Source: Methanobrevibacter sp.
GTDB lineage: Archaea; Methanobacteriota; Methanobacteria; Methanobacteriales; Methanobacteriaceae
DNA length: 20,554 nt
Direction of reading: 5' to 3'
NCBI GenBank assembly: GCA_016291275.1
Contig: JAEEWY010000006.1
Location: forward strand, 1-20,554
Positions within the stretch are counted from its first letter, which is position 1. Every line of letters starts with the position of its first letter. Both the position numbers and the translations under genes were made by a program. Shown in pieces: positions 14,479 through 20,554 of the stretch. The notes under the pieces are model-generated. The model did no database searches, had not been told where the DNA came from, and saw nothing but the letters and a program-made list of their open reading frames with translations.

Positions 14479-16101
14479 ATGACAAAATGTTTAATGATTC
14501 AAGGAACTGCTTCCAATGCAGGAAAGAGTTTAATCGTTGCAGCACTTTGTAGAATATATACAAAAAGAGGGTATAAGGTTGCACCATTCAAATCACAGAA
14601 TATGTCCTTAAACTCCTACACTACAAAGGAAAACAAGGAAATTGCCATTGCACAGGTATTGCAGGCAAAAGCTGCAAATATAGAACCTACAGTAGACATG
14701 AACCCTATTTTACTAAAGCCAAAAGGGGAATCATGTTCACAGGTAATCATTCAAGGTGAAGCAGTTGGAAACAAGGACTTCTTTAGAAAGTATGACAAGA
14801 CAAAAGCTACCCAAAAGGACATTGACAATAATCTAATGGATGATGAAGATTATAGAATCATAGCAAAAGAAGCTGTAATAGACTCATTAAACAACTTAAA
14901 GAAAGAATATGACATAATTATTATGGAAGGTGCTGGATCTCCTGCTGAAATCAACTTAAGGGAGGGAGACCTTGCAAACATGGGGGCTGCCGAAATAGCT
15001 GATGCAAATGTGCTTCTTGTTGGAGACATTGACAAAGGAGGGGTCTTTGCATCAATAGCTGGAACATTCTTGCTTCTTGATGATGCAGACAGGTCAAGAT
15101 TCAAAGGAGTTATCATAAACAAATTCAGAGGAAAACAGGAATTGTTATGCTCTGGAATTGAAAGACTTGAAGAAATCATTGAAGTTCCTGTCCTTGGAAT
15201 AGTTCCTTATGCAGAGAACTTGCAGCTTCCTGAAGAGGATTCCGCATCCCTAAAGGAACATGACTGGACCAAGGAATTTGAAAGCAATGACGATCATATA
15301 ATCATTGGAGTGATCAAGCTTCCAAAAATAGCTAATTTTACAGATATCGACCCATTTGACACAGAAGAGGATGTTGAAGTCAGGATGATTGAAGTCCATA
15401 ACTATCAGGACAAGATAAAGGATGTTGATGCATTGATCTTGCCTGGAACAAGAAATTCCACTGAAGACATTATGGAACTGGAAAAATCAGGTTTGGCAGA
15501 CAAAATCAGGGAATTGTCAAATGAATCTAAAATACCAATCATTGGAATCTGTGGAGGATACCAAATATTGGGAAATAAGATTTATGATAAGGACCATAAG
15601 GAATCAAAGCTTGATGAAGTGGAAGGATTAGGTCTTTTGGATATTGAAAGCGAGTTCGTTAGAGAAGGCAAAATCGTTAAGCAGAGCTTAGCTACAATCG
15701 AAATAGACGAAGAATCCGATAAGGATGGCATGTTCCATGAAATCTTTTCAAAAATCAATGGTGAAGAGGTTACAGGCTATGAATTGCATGAAGGAACTAC
15801 AAACCTCATAAGTGCAAACCCATTATTCAAAATAGAAAAGGGAATTGGAAACAACGACAATGACCAATTAGATGGGGCATACAGTGAGAATGTATTTGGA
15901 ACCTATTTCCATGGAATCTTCAATAACTACAATATAAGAAGGGAATTCCTAAATCATTTAAGAAAAGGCAAAGGGCTTGAAGAAAGAATAGGTGAAGATC
16001 CATTTGAAACAAGCGTAGAGAATTCACTTGAAAAATTAGCGAATATTGTAGAGGAAGCTCTTGATATGGATTACATTGATAAACTTATTTTTGATGAATA
16101 A
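14479..16101 (+). CDS. cobQ: Cobyric acid synthase (CobQ/CbiP)
   Basis: Amidates four side chains of adenosylcobyrinic acid a,c-diamide with glutamine-derived ammonia and ATP, giving cobyric acid on the way to the corrinoid of methyltransferases such as Mtr. It is 540 aa when started at ATG 14479; a TTG four codons upstream is possible and the ribosome binding site (GGGTAAG) is weak. The N-terminal domain has the P-loop-like 'GTASNAGKS' near residues 9-17 and the 'QNMSLNS' stretch typical of CbiP. The C-terminal class I glutamine amidotransferase domain has nucleophile Cys358 in GICGGYQILG and His478 in GTYFHGIF. It is alone on the plus strand, divergent from lonB and convergent with the thiolase gene. 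Confidence 0.94.
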   Translation: MTKCLMIQGTASNAGKSLIVAALCRIYTKRGYKVAPFKSQNMSLNSYTTKENKEIAIAQVLQAKAANIEPTVDMNPILLKPKGESCSQVIIQGEAVGNKDFFRKYDKTKATQKDIDNNLMDDEDYRIIAKEAVIDSLNNLKKEYDIIIMEGAGSPAEINLREGDLANMGAAEIADANVLLVGDIDKGGVFASIAGTFLLLDDADRSRFKGVIINKFRGKQELLCSGIERLEEIIEVPVLGIVPYAENLQLPEEDSASLKEHDWTKEFESNDDHIIIGVIKLPKIANFTDIDPFDTEEDVEVRMIEVHNYQDKIKDVDALILPGTRNSTEDIMELEKSGLADKIRELSNESKIPIIGICGGYQILGNKIYDKDHKESKLDEVEGLGLLDIESEFVREGKIVKQSLATIEIDEESDKDGMFHEIFSKINGEEVTGYELHEGTTNLISANPLFKIEKGIGNNDNDQLDGAYSENVFGTYFHGIFNNYNIRREFLNHLRKGKGLEERIGEDPFETSVENSLEKLANIVEEALDMDYIDKLIFDE

Positions 16102-16248
16102 AAAGTTAAAAAATCAATAATTAATAAAATAATAATTATAGAAAAAATAGCTTAAAAGTTAATAAAAAATTAAAAAAGAACTAAAATAAGAAAATAAGAT
16201 AAGTAAATAAAAAAGTAAGAAAATAAAAAAAGTTAAGAAAGTAGAAAT

Positions 16249-17409
16249 CTAGTTGAGATCTCTACCAAAGATGTGAACAGCACAAGTACCACCAGTACCA
16301 CCAACATTATGGGTCATACCGATTTCAGCACCATCCACTTGACGTTTACCTGCTTCTCCTCTTAATTGCCATACGATTTCAGCAGCTTGAGCAATACCAG
16401 TAGCTCCAAGAGGGTGACCTCTTGCTTTTAAACCACCAGATGGGTTAATTGGACAATCACCATCGATATTGGTTTGTCCTTCCTCAAGAACTTTTCCACC
16501 TTCACCTTTCTTAGCAAATCCGAGGTCTTCAATTGCAAGCAATCCGTTGATTGAGAAACAATCGTGAACTTCAGTAGCATCAATATCCTTTACAGTCACT
16601 CCAGCCATATCATATGCTTTTCTGGAAGCTGCAATGGTTGCATCCAAAGTAGTAATGTCTTTTCTGCTGTGCAATGCAATGGTTCCAGAAGACTGTGCAG
16701 ATGCTCTTACATAAATAGGAGTGTCTGTGAACTCCTTAGCTCTTTCTGCTGCACAAATAACAATAGCTGCTGCACCGTCAGAAACAGGTGAACAGTCGAG
16801 TAAAGTTAATGGATCTGCAACAGGAGAGGATGCCAATACTTTATCAACACTAATTTCAAATGGGAATTGAGCATTAGGGTTGTTTGAAGCGTTTTTGTGG
16901 TTTACTACAGACATCATAGCCAATTGCTCTCTTGTAGTTCCATATTCGTACATATGTCTTTGAGCAATCATAGCGTATAATGATGGGAAAGTAGCTCCTT
17001 GCTGTGCTTCCCATTCTTGGTCAGAAGCGGTAGCAATAGCTGGAGTTGCATCAACAACATCTGTCATCTTTTCCACACCAGCAGATACCACTACATCATG
17101 GTATCCTGAAGCAACAGCCATAATACCTTGTCTAAGTGCGAGTCCTCCTGATGCACAAGCAGCTTCAACTCTTGTACATGGAATTGGGTTCATACCCATA
17201 CTATCAGAAATAAGTGCTGCTATATGTTCTTGACCTACGAAAAGACCTGCAGACATGTTTCCAACAAACATTGCCTCTAAGTCTGCACCGCTAACATTAG
17301 CATCTTCCATAGCTCCAAGACCAGCTTGTGAAATTAATTCTCTAAATGAACTGTCCCATAATTCACCGAATTTTGTTTGGGAAGCTCCGATAATTGCAAC
17401 ATCTCTCAT
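16249..17409 (-). CDS. Archaeal acetoacetyl-CoA thiolase
   Basis: Condenses two acetyl-CoA to acetoacetyl-CoA, the first step of the mevalonate pathway that makes archaeal isoprenoid lipids. At 386 aa it has the thiolase fold with nucleophile Cys85 (EAACASGG), 'EVHDCFS' in the C-terminal half, His332 in KARGHPLGATG, and a Gly-rich 'HNVGGTGGT' near the end. The family was once annotated as lipid-transfer or SCP-x-like thiolases. It follows the HMG-CoA synthase gene by 54 bp on the same strand. In archaea the two enzymes can form one complex that channels acetoacetyl-CoA, bridged by a small DUF35 protein. No DUF35 gene is present beside it here. AGGTGA is four bases before the ATG. Confidence 0.92.
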   Translation of the reverse strand: MRDVAIIGASQTKFGELWDSSFRELISQAGLGAMEDANVSGADLEAMFVGNMSAGLFVGQEHIAALISDSMGMNPIPCTRVEAACASGGLALRQGIMAVASGYHDVVVSAGVEKMTDVVDATPAIATASDQEWEAQQGATFPSLYAMIAQRHMYEYGTTREQLAMMSVVNHKNASNNPNAQFPFEISVDKVLASSPVADPLTLLDCSPVSDGAAAIVICAAERAKEFTDTPIYVRASAQSSGTIALHSRKDITTLDATIAASRKAYDMAGVTVKDIDATEVHDCFSINGLLAIEDLGFAKKGEGGKVLEEGQTNIDGDCPINPSGGLKARGHPLGATGIAQAAEIVWQLRGEAGKRQVDGAEIGMTHNVGGTGGTCAVHIFGRDLN

Positions 17410-17463
17410 TTTTTCACCTTTATCATAATAATTATAATTAATTCCTCTAACTTTATCCTCTTT

Positions 17464-18504
17464 CTATGCCATTCTAAGTTTTCCTTTAAATTTAGCATAA
17501 ACTGCATAATCAACATAAATCTTTTTAGAGAGGATTTCTTCAGTTGTAGGAGCTAAATTTTTAACTTCTTCAATTCTGTCATTTACAGTTAAGGTAAATC
17601 CATCACTACCTGCACCTGAACCGTAGGATACAATGAAAATCTTATCTCCAGGTTCTGCTTTATCCAAAACATTGGAAAGTGCTAAAGGAACAGCACCAGA
17701 GTATGTGTTTCCTACATTAGGAGTTAAGAGACCGTCTTTATATTGTTCTGGTTTGAATCCTAATTTTGTAGCTGCTCTTAAGTAGAATTTACCATTAGGT
17801 TGATGGAAAATAGCATAATCATAATCTTCCACTGTTGTATCGGTTTTCTCAAGCAATCCTTTTGCTGCTCCAAATACATGTTTGAAGTAAGCTGGATCAC
17901 CAGTGAATCTTCCTCCGTGACTTGGATAAGGTTGACCTTCTCTTCTGTAAAAATCAGGAGTGTCAGTAGTGTAGCTGTAAGTAGTTCCAAAGTCAGCAAT
18001 GGTATTTTTATTACCAATGATATAAGCTGCACCACCAGCAGATGCAGTGTATTCCAAAGCATCTCCAGGAGCTCCTTGAGAGGTATCAGCACCAATAGCT
18101 AAACCGTATTTAATCATGCCAGAGTCTACTAAACCCATAGTGGCTTGAATTCCTGCAGTTCCTGCTTTACAAGCAAATTCCAAATCTGCTGCAGTCATAT
18201 CAGGAGTAGCTCCAATTGCTTCTGCAACGATTGTAGCGGTTGGTTTTACTGCATAAGGATGAGATTCTGAACCGACATAAACCGCTCCAATATCTTGAGG
18301 ATCGATTTGTGCTCTAGCTAATGCGTGTCTTGCAGCGGTAACTGCAATGGTTGCAGTGTCTTCATCAGATGAAGGCACTGATTTTTCATTAACGATTAAA
18401 CCGTTTGAGATTGAATCAGGGTTATCTCCCCATACCTTTGCGATTTCTTCTACTTTAATTCTATATGAAGGCACATTTGCCCCATATCCAACAATTCCTG
18501 CCAT
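17464..18504 (-). CDS. Hydroxymethylglutaryl-CoA synthase
   Basis: Adds acetyl-CoA to acetoacetyl-CoA to form HMG-CoA in the mevalonate pathway. The 346-aa product starts MAGIVGYGANVPSYRIKVEE and has the catalytic set expected of archaeal HMG-CoA synthases: Glu80 (VGSESHPYAVKP), Cys112 (EFACKAGTAG) and His234 (FHQPNGKF). A Gly-rich 'SYGSGAGSDGF' lies near the C-terminus. The ATG has TGTGAT three bases upstream. It is the first gene of a two-gene unit with the thiolase, so substrate channelling between the products is likely from what is known of the archaeal complex. The 5' flank is long and A/T-rich, with a short inverted repeat AATAGC...GCTATT at 18541-18560. Confidence 0.94.
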   Translation of the reverse strand: MAGIVGYGANVPSYRIKVEEIAKVWGDNPDSISNGLIVNEKSVPSSDEDTATIAVTAARHALARAQIDPQDIGAVYVGSESHPYAVKPTATIVAEAIGATPDMTAADLEFACKAGTAGIQATMGLVDSGMIKYGLAIGADTSQGAPGDALEYTASAGGAAYIIGNKNTIADFGTTYSYTTDTPDFYRREGQPYPSHGGRFTGDPAYFKHVFGAAKGLLEKTDTTVEDYDYAIFHQPNGKFYLRAATKLGFKPEQYKDGLLTPNVGNTYSGAVPLALSNVLDKAEPGDKIFIVSYGSGAGSDGFTLTVNDRIEEVKNLAPTTEEILSKKIYVDYAVYAKFKGKLRMA

Positions 18505-18882
18505 TAAATCACAACCATTTAATAATTTAGTTTCAATTAAAATAGCTAATAATTGCTATTAATTTAATTTTATTTAAATAAATAAATATAATTTTCAATT
18601 TCAACAATAATTTTATCTTTTATTTTGCTTTATAATGAAATATAAACTTAAAATGACTAAAAAAAACTTAAAATATTCATTATAAGGTTATATTAATATA
18701 ATATTATTTTTTAATACATATAAACTTAATTAATAAAATAAAGAAAAAACAAGTAAAAATCAGCTAAAAAATGATTAAAAAGCTATACTAAAACCAGTTA
18801 ACTATAAAATCATTAGAAAAATAGTTAAAAATCATAAAATTGTTAGAAAAATAATGTATAAAAAAAGATCATAAAAAACAGA
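18505..18882. other. A/T-rich spacer between tRNA-Gly and HMG-CoA synthase genes
   Basis: I see no open frame with a ribosome binding site on either strand in these 378 bases. The stretch should hold the leftward promoter of the HMG-CoA synthase unit; GTTTATATT (minus strand, about 18648-18638) is one TATA candidate but would leave a leader of over 100 bases. The inverted repeat AATAGC...GCTATT (18541-18560) would lie in that leader. The T runs that end the tRNA transcript lie at its upper end. Confidence 0.4.
18860..18878 (-). terminator. Oligo-T terminator of the tRNA-Gly transcript
   Basis: Five bases after the mature 3' end of the tRNA-Gly(UCC), the minus strand has T6 (18878-18873) and then T7 (18866-18860). 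This is the usual oligo-T stop of archaeal tRNA transcripts. Confidence 0.6.
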
Positions 18883-18956
18883 TGCAGCTGCCGGGATTCG
18901 AACCCGGGTTGTAGGCTTGGAAGGCCCAAGTAATAACCAGACTATACCACAGCTGC
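18883..18956 (-). tRNA. tRNA-Gly (anticodon UCC)
   Basis: A complete cloverleaf of 74 bases reads on the minus strand. The acceptor stem pairs GCAGCTG with CAGCTGC and the discriminator base is A. The D arm contains GTAT...TTAC with the G18-G19 pair, the anticodon stem is TGGGC/GCCTA with loop CTTCCAA, and the T arm is CCGGG-TTCGAAT-CCCGG. The anticodon at loop positions 3-5 is TCC, reading GGA and other GGN codons. CCA is not encoded. It is 13 bases downstream of a second glycine tRNA and probably shares its transcript. Confidence 0.95.
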
Positions 18957-18969
18957 AATATAAAAAAAG

Positions 18970-19043
18970 TGCGGCGTCCGGGATTTGAACCCGGGTCTCT
19001 AACGTGGCAGGCTAGAGTCTTAACCAGGCTGGACTAACACCGC
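18970..19043 (-). tRNA. tRNA-Gly (anticodon GCC)
   Basis: A 74-base cloverleaf on the minus strand. The acceptor stem pairs GCGGTGT with ACGCCGC (one G-T pair) and the discriminator is A. The D arm is GTCC...AGAC with GG in the loop, the anticodon stem CTAGC/GTTAG with loop CTGCCAC, and the T arm CCGGG-TTCAAAT-CCCGG. The anticodon is GCC, reading GGC and GGU. CCA is not encoded. It is the first of two glycine tRNAs in tandem, so all glycine codon classes served by UCC and GCC anticodons come from one locus. Confidence 0.95.
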
Positions 19044-19050
19044 AATATAC

Positions 19051-19090
19051 AACATATAAATGTTAGTTAACATAATATATAAATCTTTCT
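19051..19090 (-). promoter_or_regulatory. Promoter of the tandem tRNA-Gly genes
   Basis: On the minus strand, TTTATATA (19083-19076) is preceded by the purine-rich AGAAAGA, which suits a BRE followed by a TATA box. The usual spacing puts the start of transcription near 19053, about ten bases before the mature 5' end at 19043. Confidence 0.65.
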
Positions 19091-19165
19091 ATAATTAAGA
19101 TTTTCAATATATAATTAACAAAAAAAGCAATAATTGCAGTTTAAATAAGAAAAAACATTAGATAT

Positions 19166-19453
19166 TTAAAGCAGATGATTTATCAAAGGAAGCATAGATT
19201 GAATACCTAAAACAAATATAGCAAATCCACCAATAAACTCAATATGTCTGGAATATTTCATAGCGGATTTTGTACCGAAAACACCTATAAACTGCCAAGT
19301 AATTACTGCTAATAAACTTAGTCCTGCAACAAGTATAGGATCTGCACCTTCAATTACGCCTTGAGCGGATAAAACCAAGTTTTCGATGTTTCCGAAAATT
19401 AATAATCCTAAGAAAGGCTTATACTCATTTACAAAATCTTTAAATGAAGACAT
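19166..19453 (-). CDS. Small three-helix membrane protein, paralogue 2 (95 aa)
   Basis: A 95-aa hydrophobic protein with three predicted membrane helices (about residues 14-32, 39-60 and 70-92). It shares FGNIENLVLSAQGV in helix 1 and IEFIGGFAIFVLGIQSML in helix 3 with the 88-aa protein encoded just upstream; by my own ungapped alignment about 38 of 69 residues are identical. Lysines at the N-terminus (K5, K12) and Lys/Arg in the second loop (TKSAMKYSRH) predict an inside N-terminus. GTGAT lies three bases before the ATG, and seven bases separate it from the previous stop. I do not recognise the family. The Asn-Glu pair within helix 1 and the Glu at the start of helix 3 could be transport residues. 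It is possibly half of an ion or metabolite transporter. Confidence 0.82.
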   Translation of the reverse strand: MSSFKDFVNEYKPFLGLLIFGNIENLVLSAQGVIEGADPILVAGLSLLAVITWQFIGVFGTKSAMKYSRHIEFIGGFAIFVLGIQSMLPLINHLL

Positions 19454-19460
19454 TCTATCA

Positions 19461-19727
19461 CTAACCTCTAACTGCTTCTAGCATTGATTGAATACCTAAA
19501 ATAAAAATAGCTAATCCGCCAATGAATTCAATGTAAATACCATAAGCTTCCAATTGCTGAGTACAGACAGTACCAATTATTAGCCAACAAGTTACGACAA
19601 TTAAACTAAAAATAGCTAATTTCAAAGGATTTGCTGCTTTAACTACCCCTTGAGAAGCTAAAATTAAGTTCTCGATATTTCCAAAAATTATTAAGGAAAT
19701 TAAACCAATTGATAAAGCCATATTCAT
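19461..19727 (-). CDS. Small three-helix membrane protein, paralogue 1 (88 aa)
   Basis: An 88-aa hydrophobic protein with three predicted helices (about residues 5-25, 36-55 and 63-84). It carries FGNIENLILASQGV and IEFIGGLAIFILGIQSML, nearly the same as in the 95-aa partner. Here the positive residues lie in the first loop (VVKAANPLK), while the N-terminus is uncharged and the second loop is acidic, predicting an outside N-terminus, opposite to its partner. GGTGAT lies three bases before the ATG. It is the first gene of a tight two-gene unit. No known transporter signature is visible to me. The 3+3 helix arrangement recalls inverted-repeat carriers such as the LysE/UPF0016/MntP type, but that is only a structural analogy. 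Confidence 0.82.
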   Translation of the reverse strand: MNMALSIGLISLIIFGNIENLILASQGVVKAANPLKLAIFSLIVVTCWLIIGTVCTQQLEAYGIYIEFIGGLAIFILGIQSMLEAVRG

Positions 19728-20029
19728 CTAATCACCATTTACTCCATATGATTAAAATGATTGCTATTTTTTATTAGTTATTATTTTAGAAGAGATATGA
19801 AAAAATATCAATGAAAAATAATAATTAATAAGAAATATAAGCAAAATTAATCTTTAACATATTTTATTAATATTTAATCATATTTAAAATTTACTTAAAA
19901 AAATTAATCATTCTTAAAAATTAGAATAAAAATATTAAATTGTTTTTAAAAACTAAAAATAAGAAAAAAAGAAAAGAAAAGAAAAAATAAAAGCAAATAA
20001 CTGAATGCATATAGAAAAAATAGATTTAA
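19728..20029. other. A/T-rich spacer, 302 bases, no gene seen
   Basis: No open frame with a ribosome binding site was found on either strand. The part nearest the methyltransferase gene (about 19950-19992) is rich in A runs on the plus strand, giving several T runs on the minus strand that would end the methyltransferase transcript. CTTATATTTC on the minus strand at about 19841-19832 is a weak TATA candidate for the two small membrane genes. Confidence 0.4.
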
Positions 20030-20554
20030 TTACTTTCTAGCGATTACACAGAGCCATCCAGTTACCAATTCCCTATCTACACTATCAGGGCCACTTTTTG
20101 AGAAACATATGATATCTGAAAATCCTGCCTCACGTAAGTATTCATCAAATTCATCTTCTGAGAATATTTTCATGTCCAAGAGATCAATAAGTTCCTTTTG
20201 ACGTTCATCCTCTTCATTTGGAATAGCCTCATTGCAGATGAACATTATTCCATCATCTTTCAATACCCTTCTAACTTCCTTACAGTCATTTACAAAGTCT
20301 GGCCAGAAATAAACTGTTTCAAACCCTGTTACAATATCAAAAGTATTGTCTTCAAATGGAAGTTCAGAGACAGATCCTTGAATAACCTCACATCTTCCCT
20401 CATCAATGGCATCCTGATTTAACTTTGTGGATTTCTCTACAGCTATTTCAGAATAATCAAGCCCATAAACTTTATTTTCAGTCATTTTAAGGAATCTTTC
20501 AACATTGACTCCTCCACCACAACCTATATCCAGAATAACATCATCCTTTGAAAT
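20030..20554 (-). CDS. Class I SAM-dependent methyltransferase (partial, 5' end outside window)
   Basis: The frame stays open upstream of the first internal ATG to the window edge, giving at least 174 residues. The visible N-terminal part reads 'DVILDIGCGGGVNVERFL', the SAM-binding motif I, so the gene starts beyond the window. Next come 'VYGLDYSE' (acidic motif at the end of strand 2), 'EVIQGSVSELPFEDNTFDIV' (motifs II/III region) and 'LKDDGIMFICNEAIPNEEDE'. This is the Methyltransf_11 type, soluble and cytosolic. The substrate cannot be told: members modify small molecules, quinones, lipids or metals. It ends in TAA at 20032-20030 and is followed by T-rich minus-strand sequence. Confidence 0.88.
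   Translation of the reverse strand: MSKDDVILDIGCGGGVNVERFLKMTENKVYGLDYSEIAVEKSTKLNQDAIDEGRCEVIQGSVSELPFEDNTFDIVTGFETVYFWPDFVNDCKEVRRVLKDDGIMFICNEAIPNEEDERQKELIDLLDMKIFSEDEFDEYLREAGFSDIICFSKSGPDSVDRELVTGWLCVIARK

Noticed and set aside
19051..19064. AACATATAAATGTT near the tRNA 5' end as a second TATA box
   Set aside because: On the minus strand it would put the transcription start inside the tRNA; it may only be a chance short palindrome.

Overview
The window looks like chromosome of a low-GC methanogenic archaeon of the Methanobacteriales, most likely Methanobrevibacter. The reasons are: DUF1890, archaeal membrane LonB, the archaeal-type thiolase/HMG-CoA synthase pair and a HypA/HypB nickel pathway; ribosome binding sites mostly of the GGTGAT or GGAGG type placed 4-8 nt before starts; TATA-type promoters; tRNAs without an encoded CCA; and very A/T-rich spacers with poly-T stops. 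The species is inferred, not shown.

Layout. 1-1536: four leftward genes, a DUF1890 protein (cut by the window edge), two paralogous zinc-ribbon microproteins of 45 and 44 aa, and a Panacea (SocA/DUF4065) protein without a recognisable toxin. 1700-5980: a rightward operon of two ABC half-exporters plus a MarR regulator, with two GGTACC-centred operator-like sites just after its TATA box. 6040-9658: leftward genes for a DUF354 glycosyltransferase-like protein, HypB with a long C-terminal histidine tail, HypA, and PRPP synthetase starting at TTG. 9940-11772: an unrecognised polytopic membrane protein and a membrane-anchored extracytoplasmic protein. 12043-14154: LonB with a strongly acidic N-terminal extension. 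14479-16101: cobyric acid synthase, on the plus strand and divergent from lonB. 16249-18504: acetoacetyl-CoA thiolase and HMG-CoA synthase, the first steps of the mevalonate route to archaeal lipids. 18883-19043: two tRNA-Gly genes (UCC and GCC). 19166-19727: two tandem, paralogous three-helix membrane proteins. 20030-20554: a class I SAM methyltransferase cut by the window edge.

How the parts fit. Most of the window is core methanogen housekeeping: hydrogenase nickel insertion, corrinoid synthesis, isoprenoid lipids, PRPP and membrane proteolysis. The ABC/MarR unit is a self-contained inducible efflux module. The two least explained items are the pair of small membrane proteins, whose charge patterns predict opposite insertion and so suggest a split inverted-repeat transporter, and the tandem zinc-ribbon microproteins next to the Panacea gene. 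I saw no CRISPR array, insertion sequence, prophage or rRNA.
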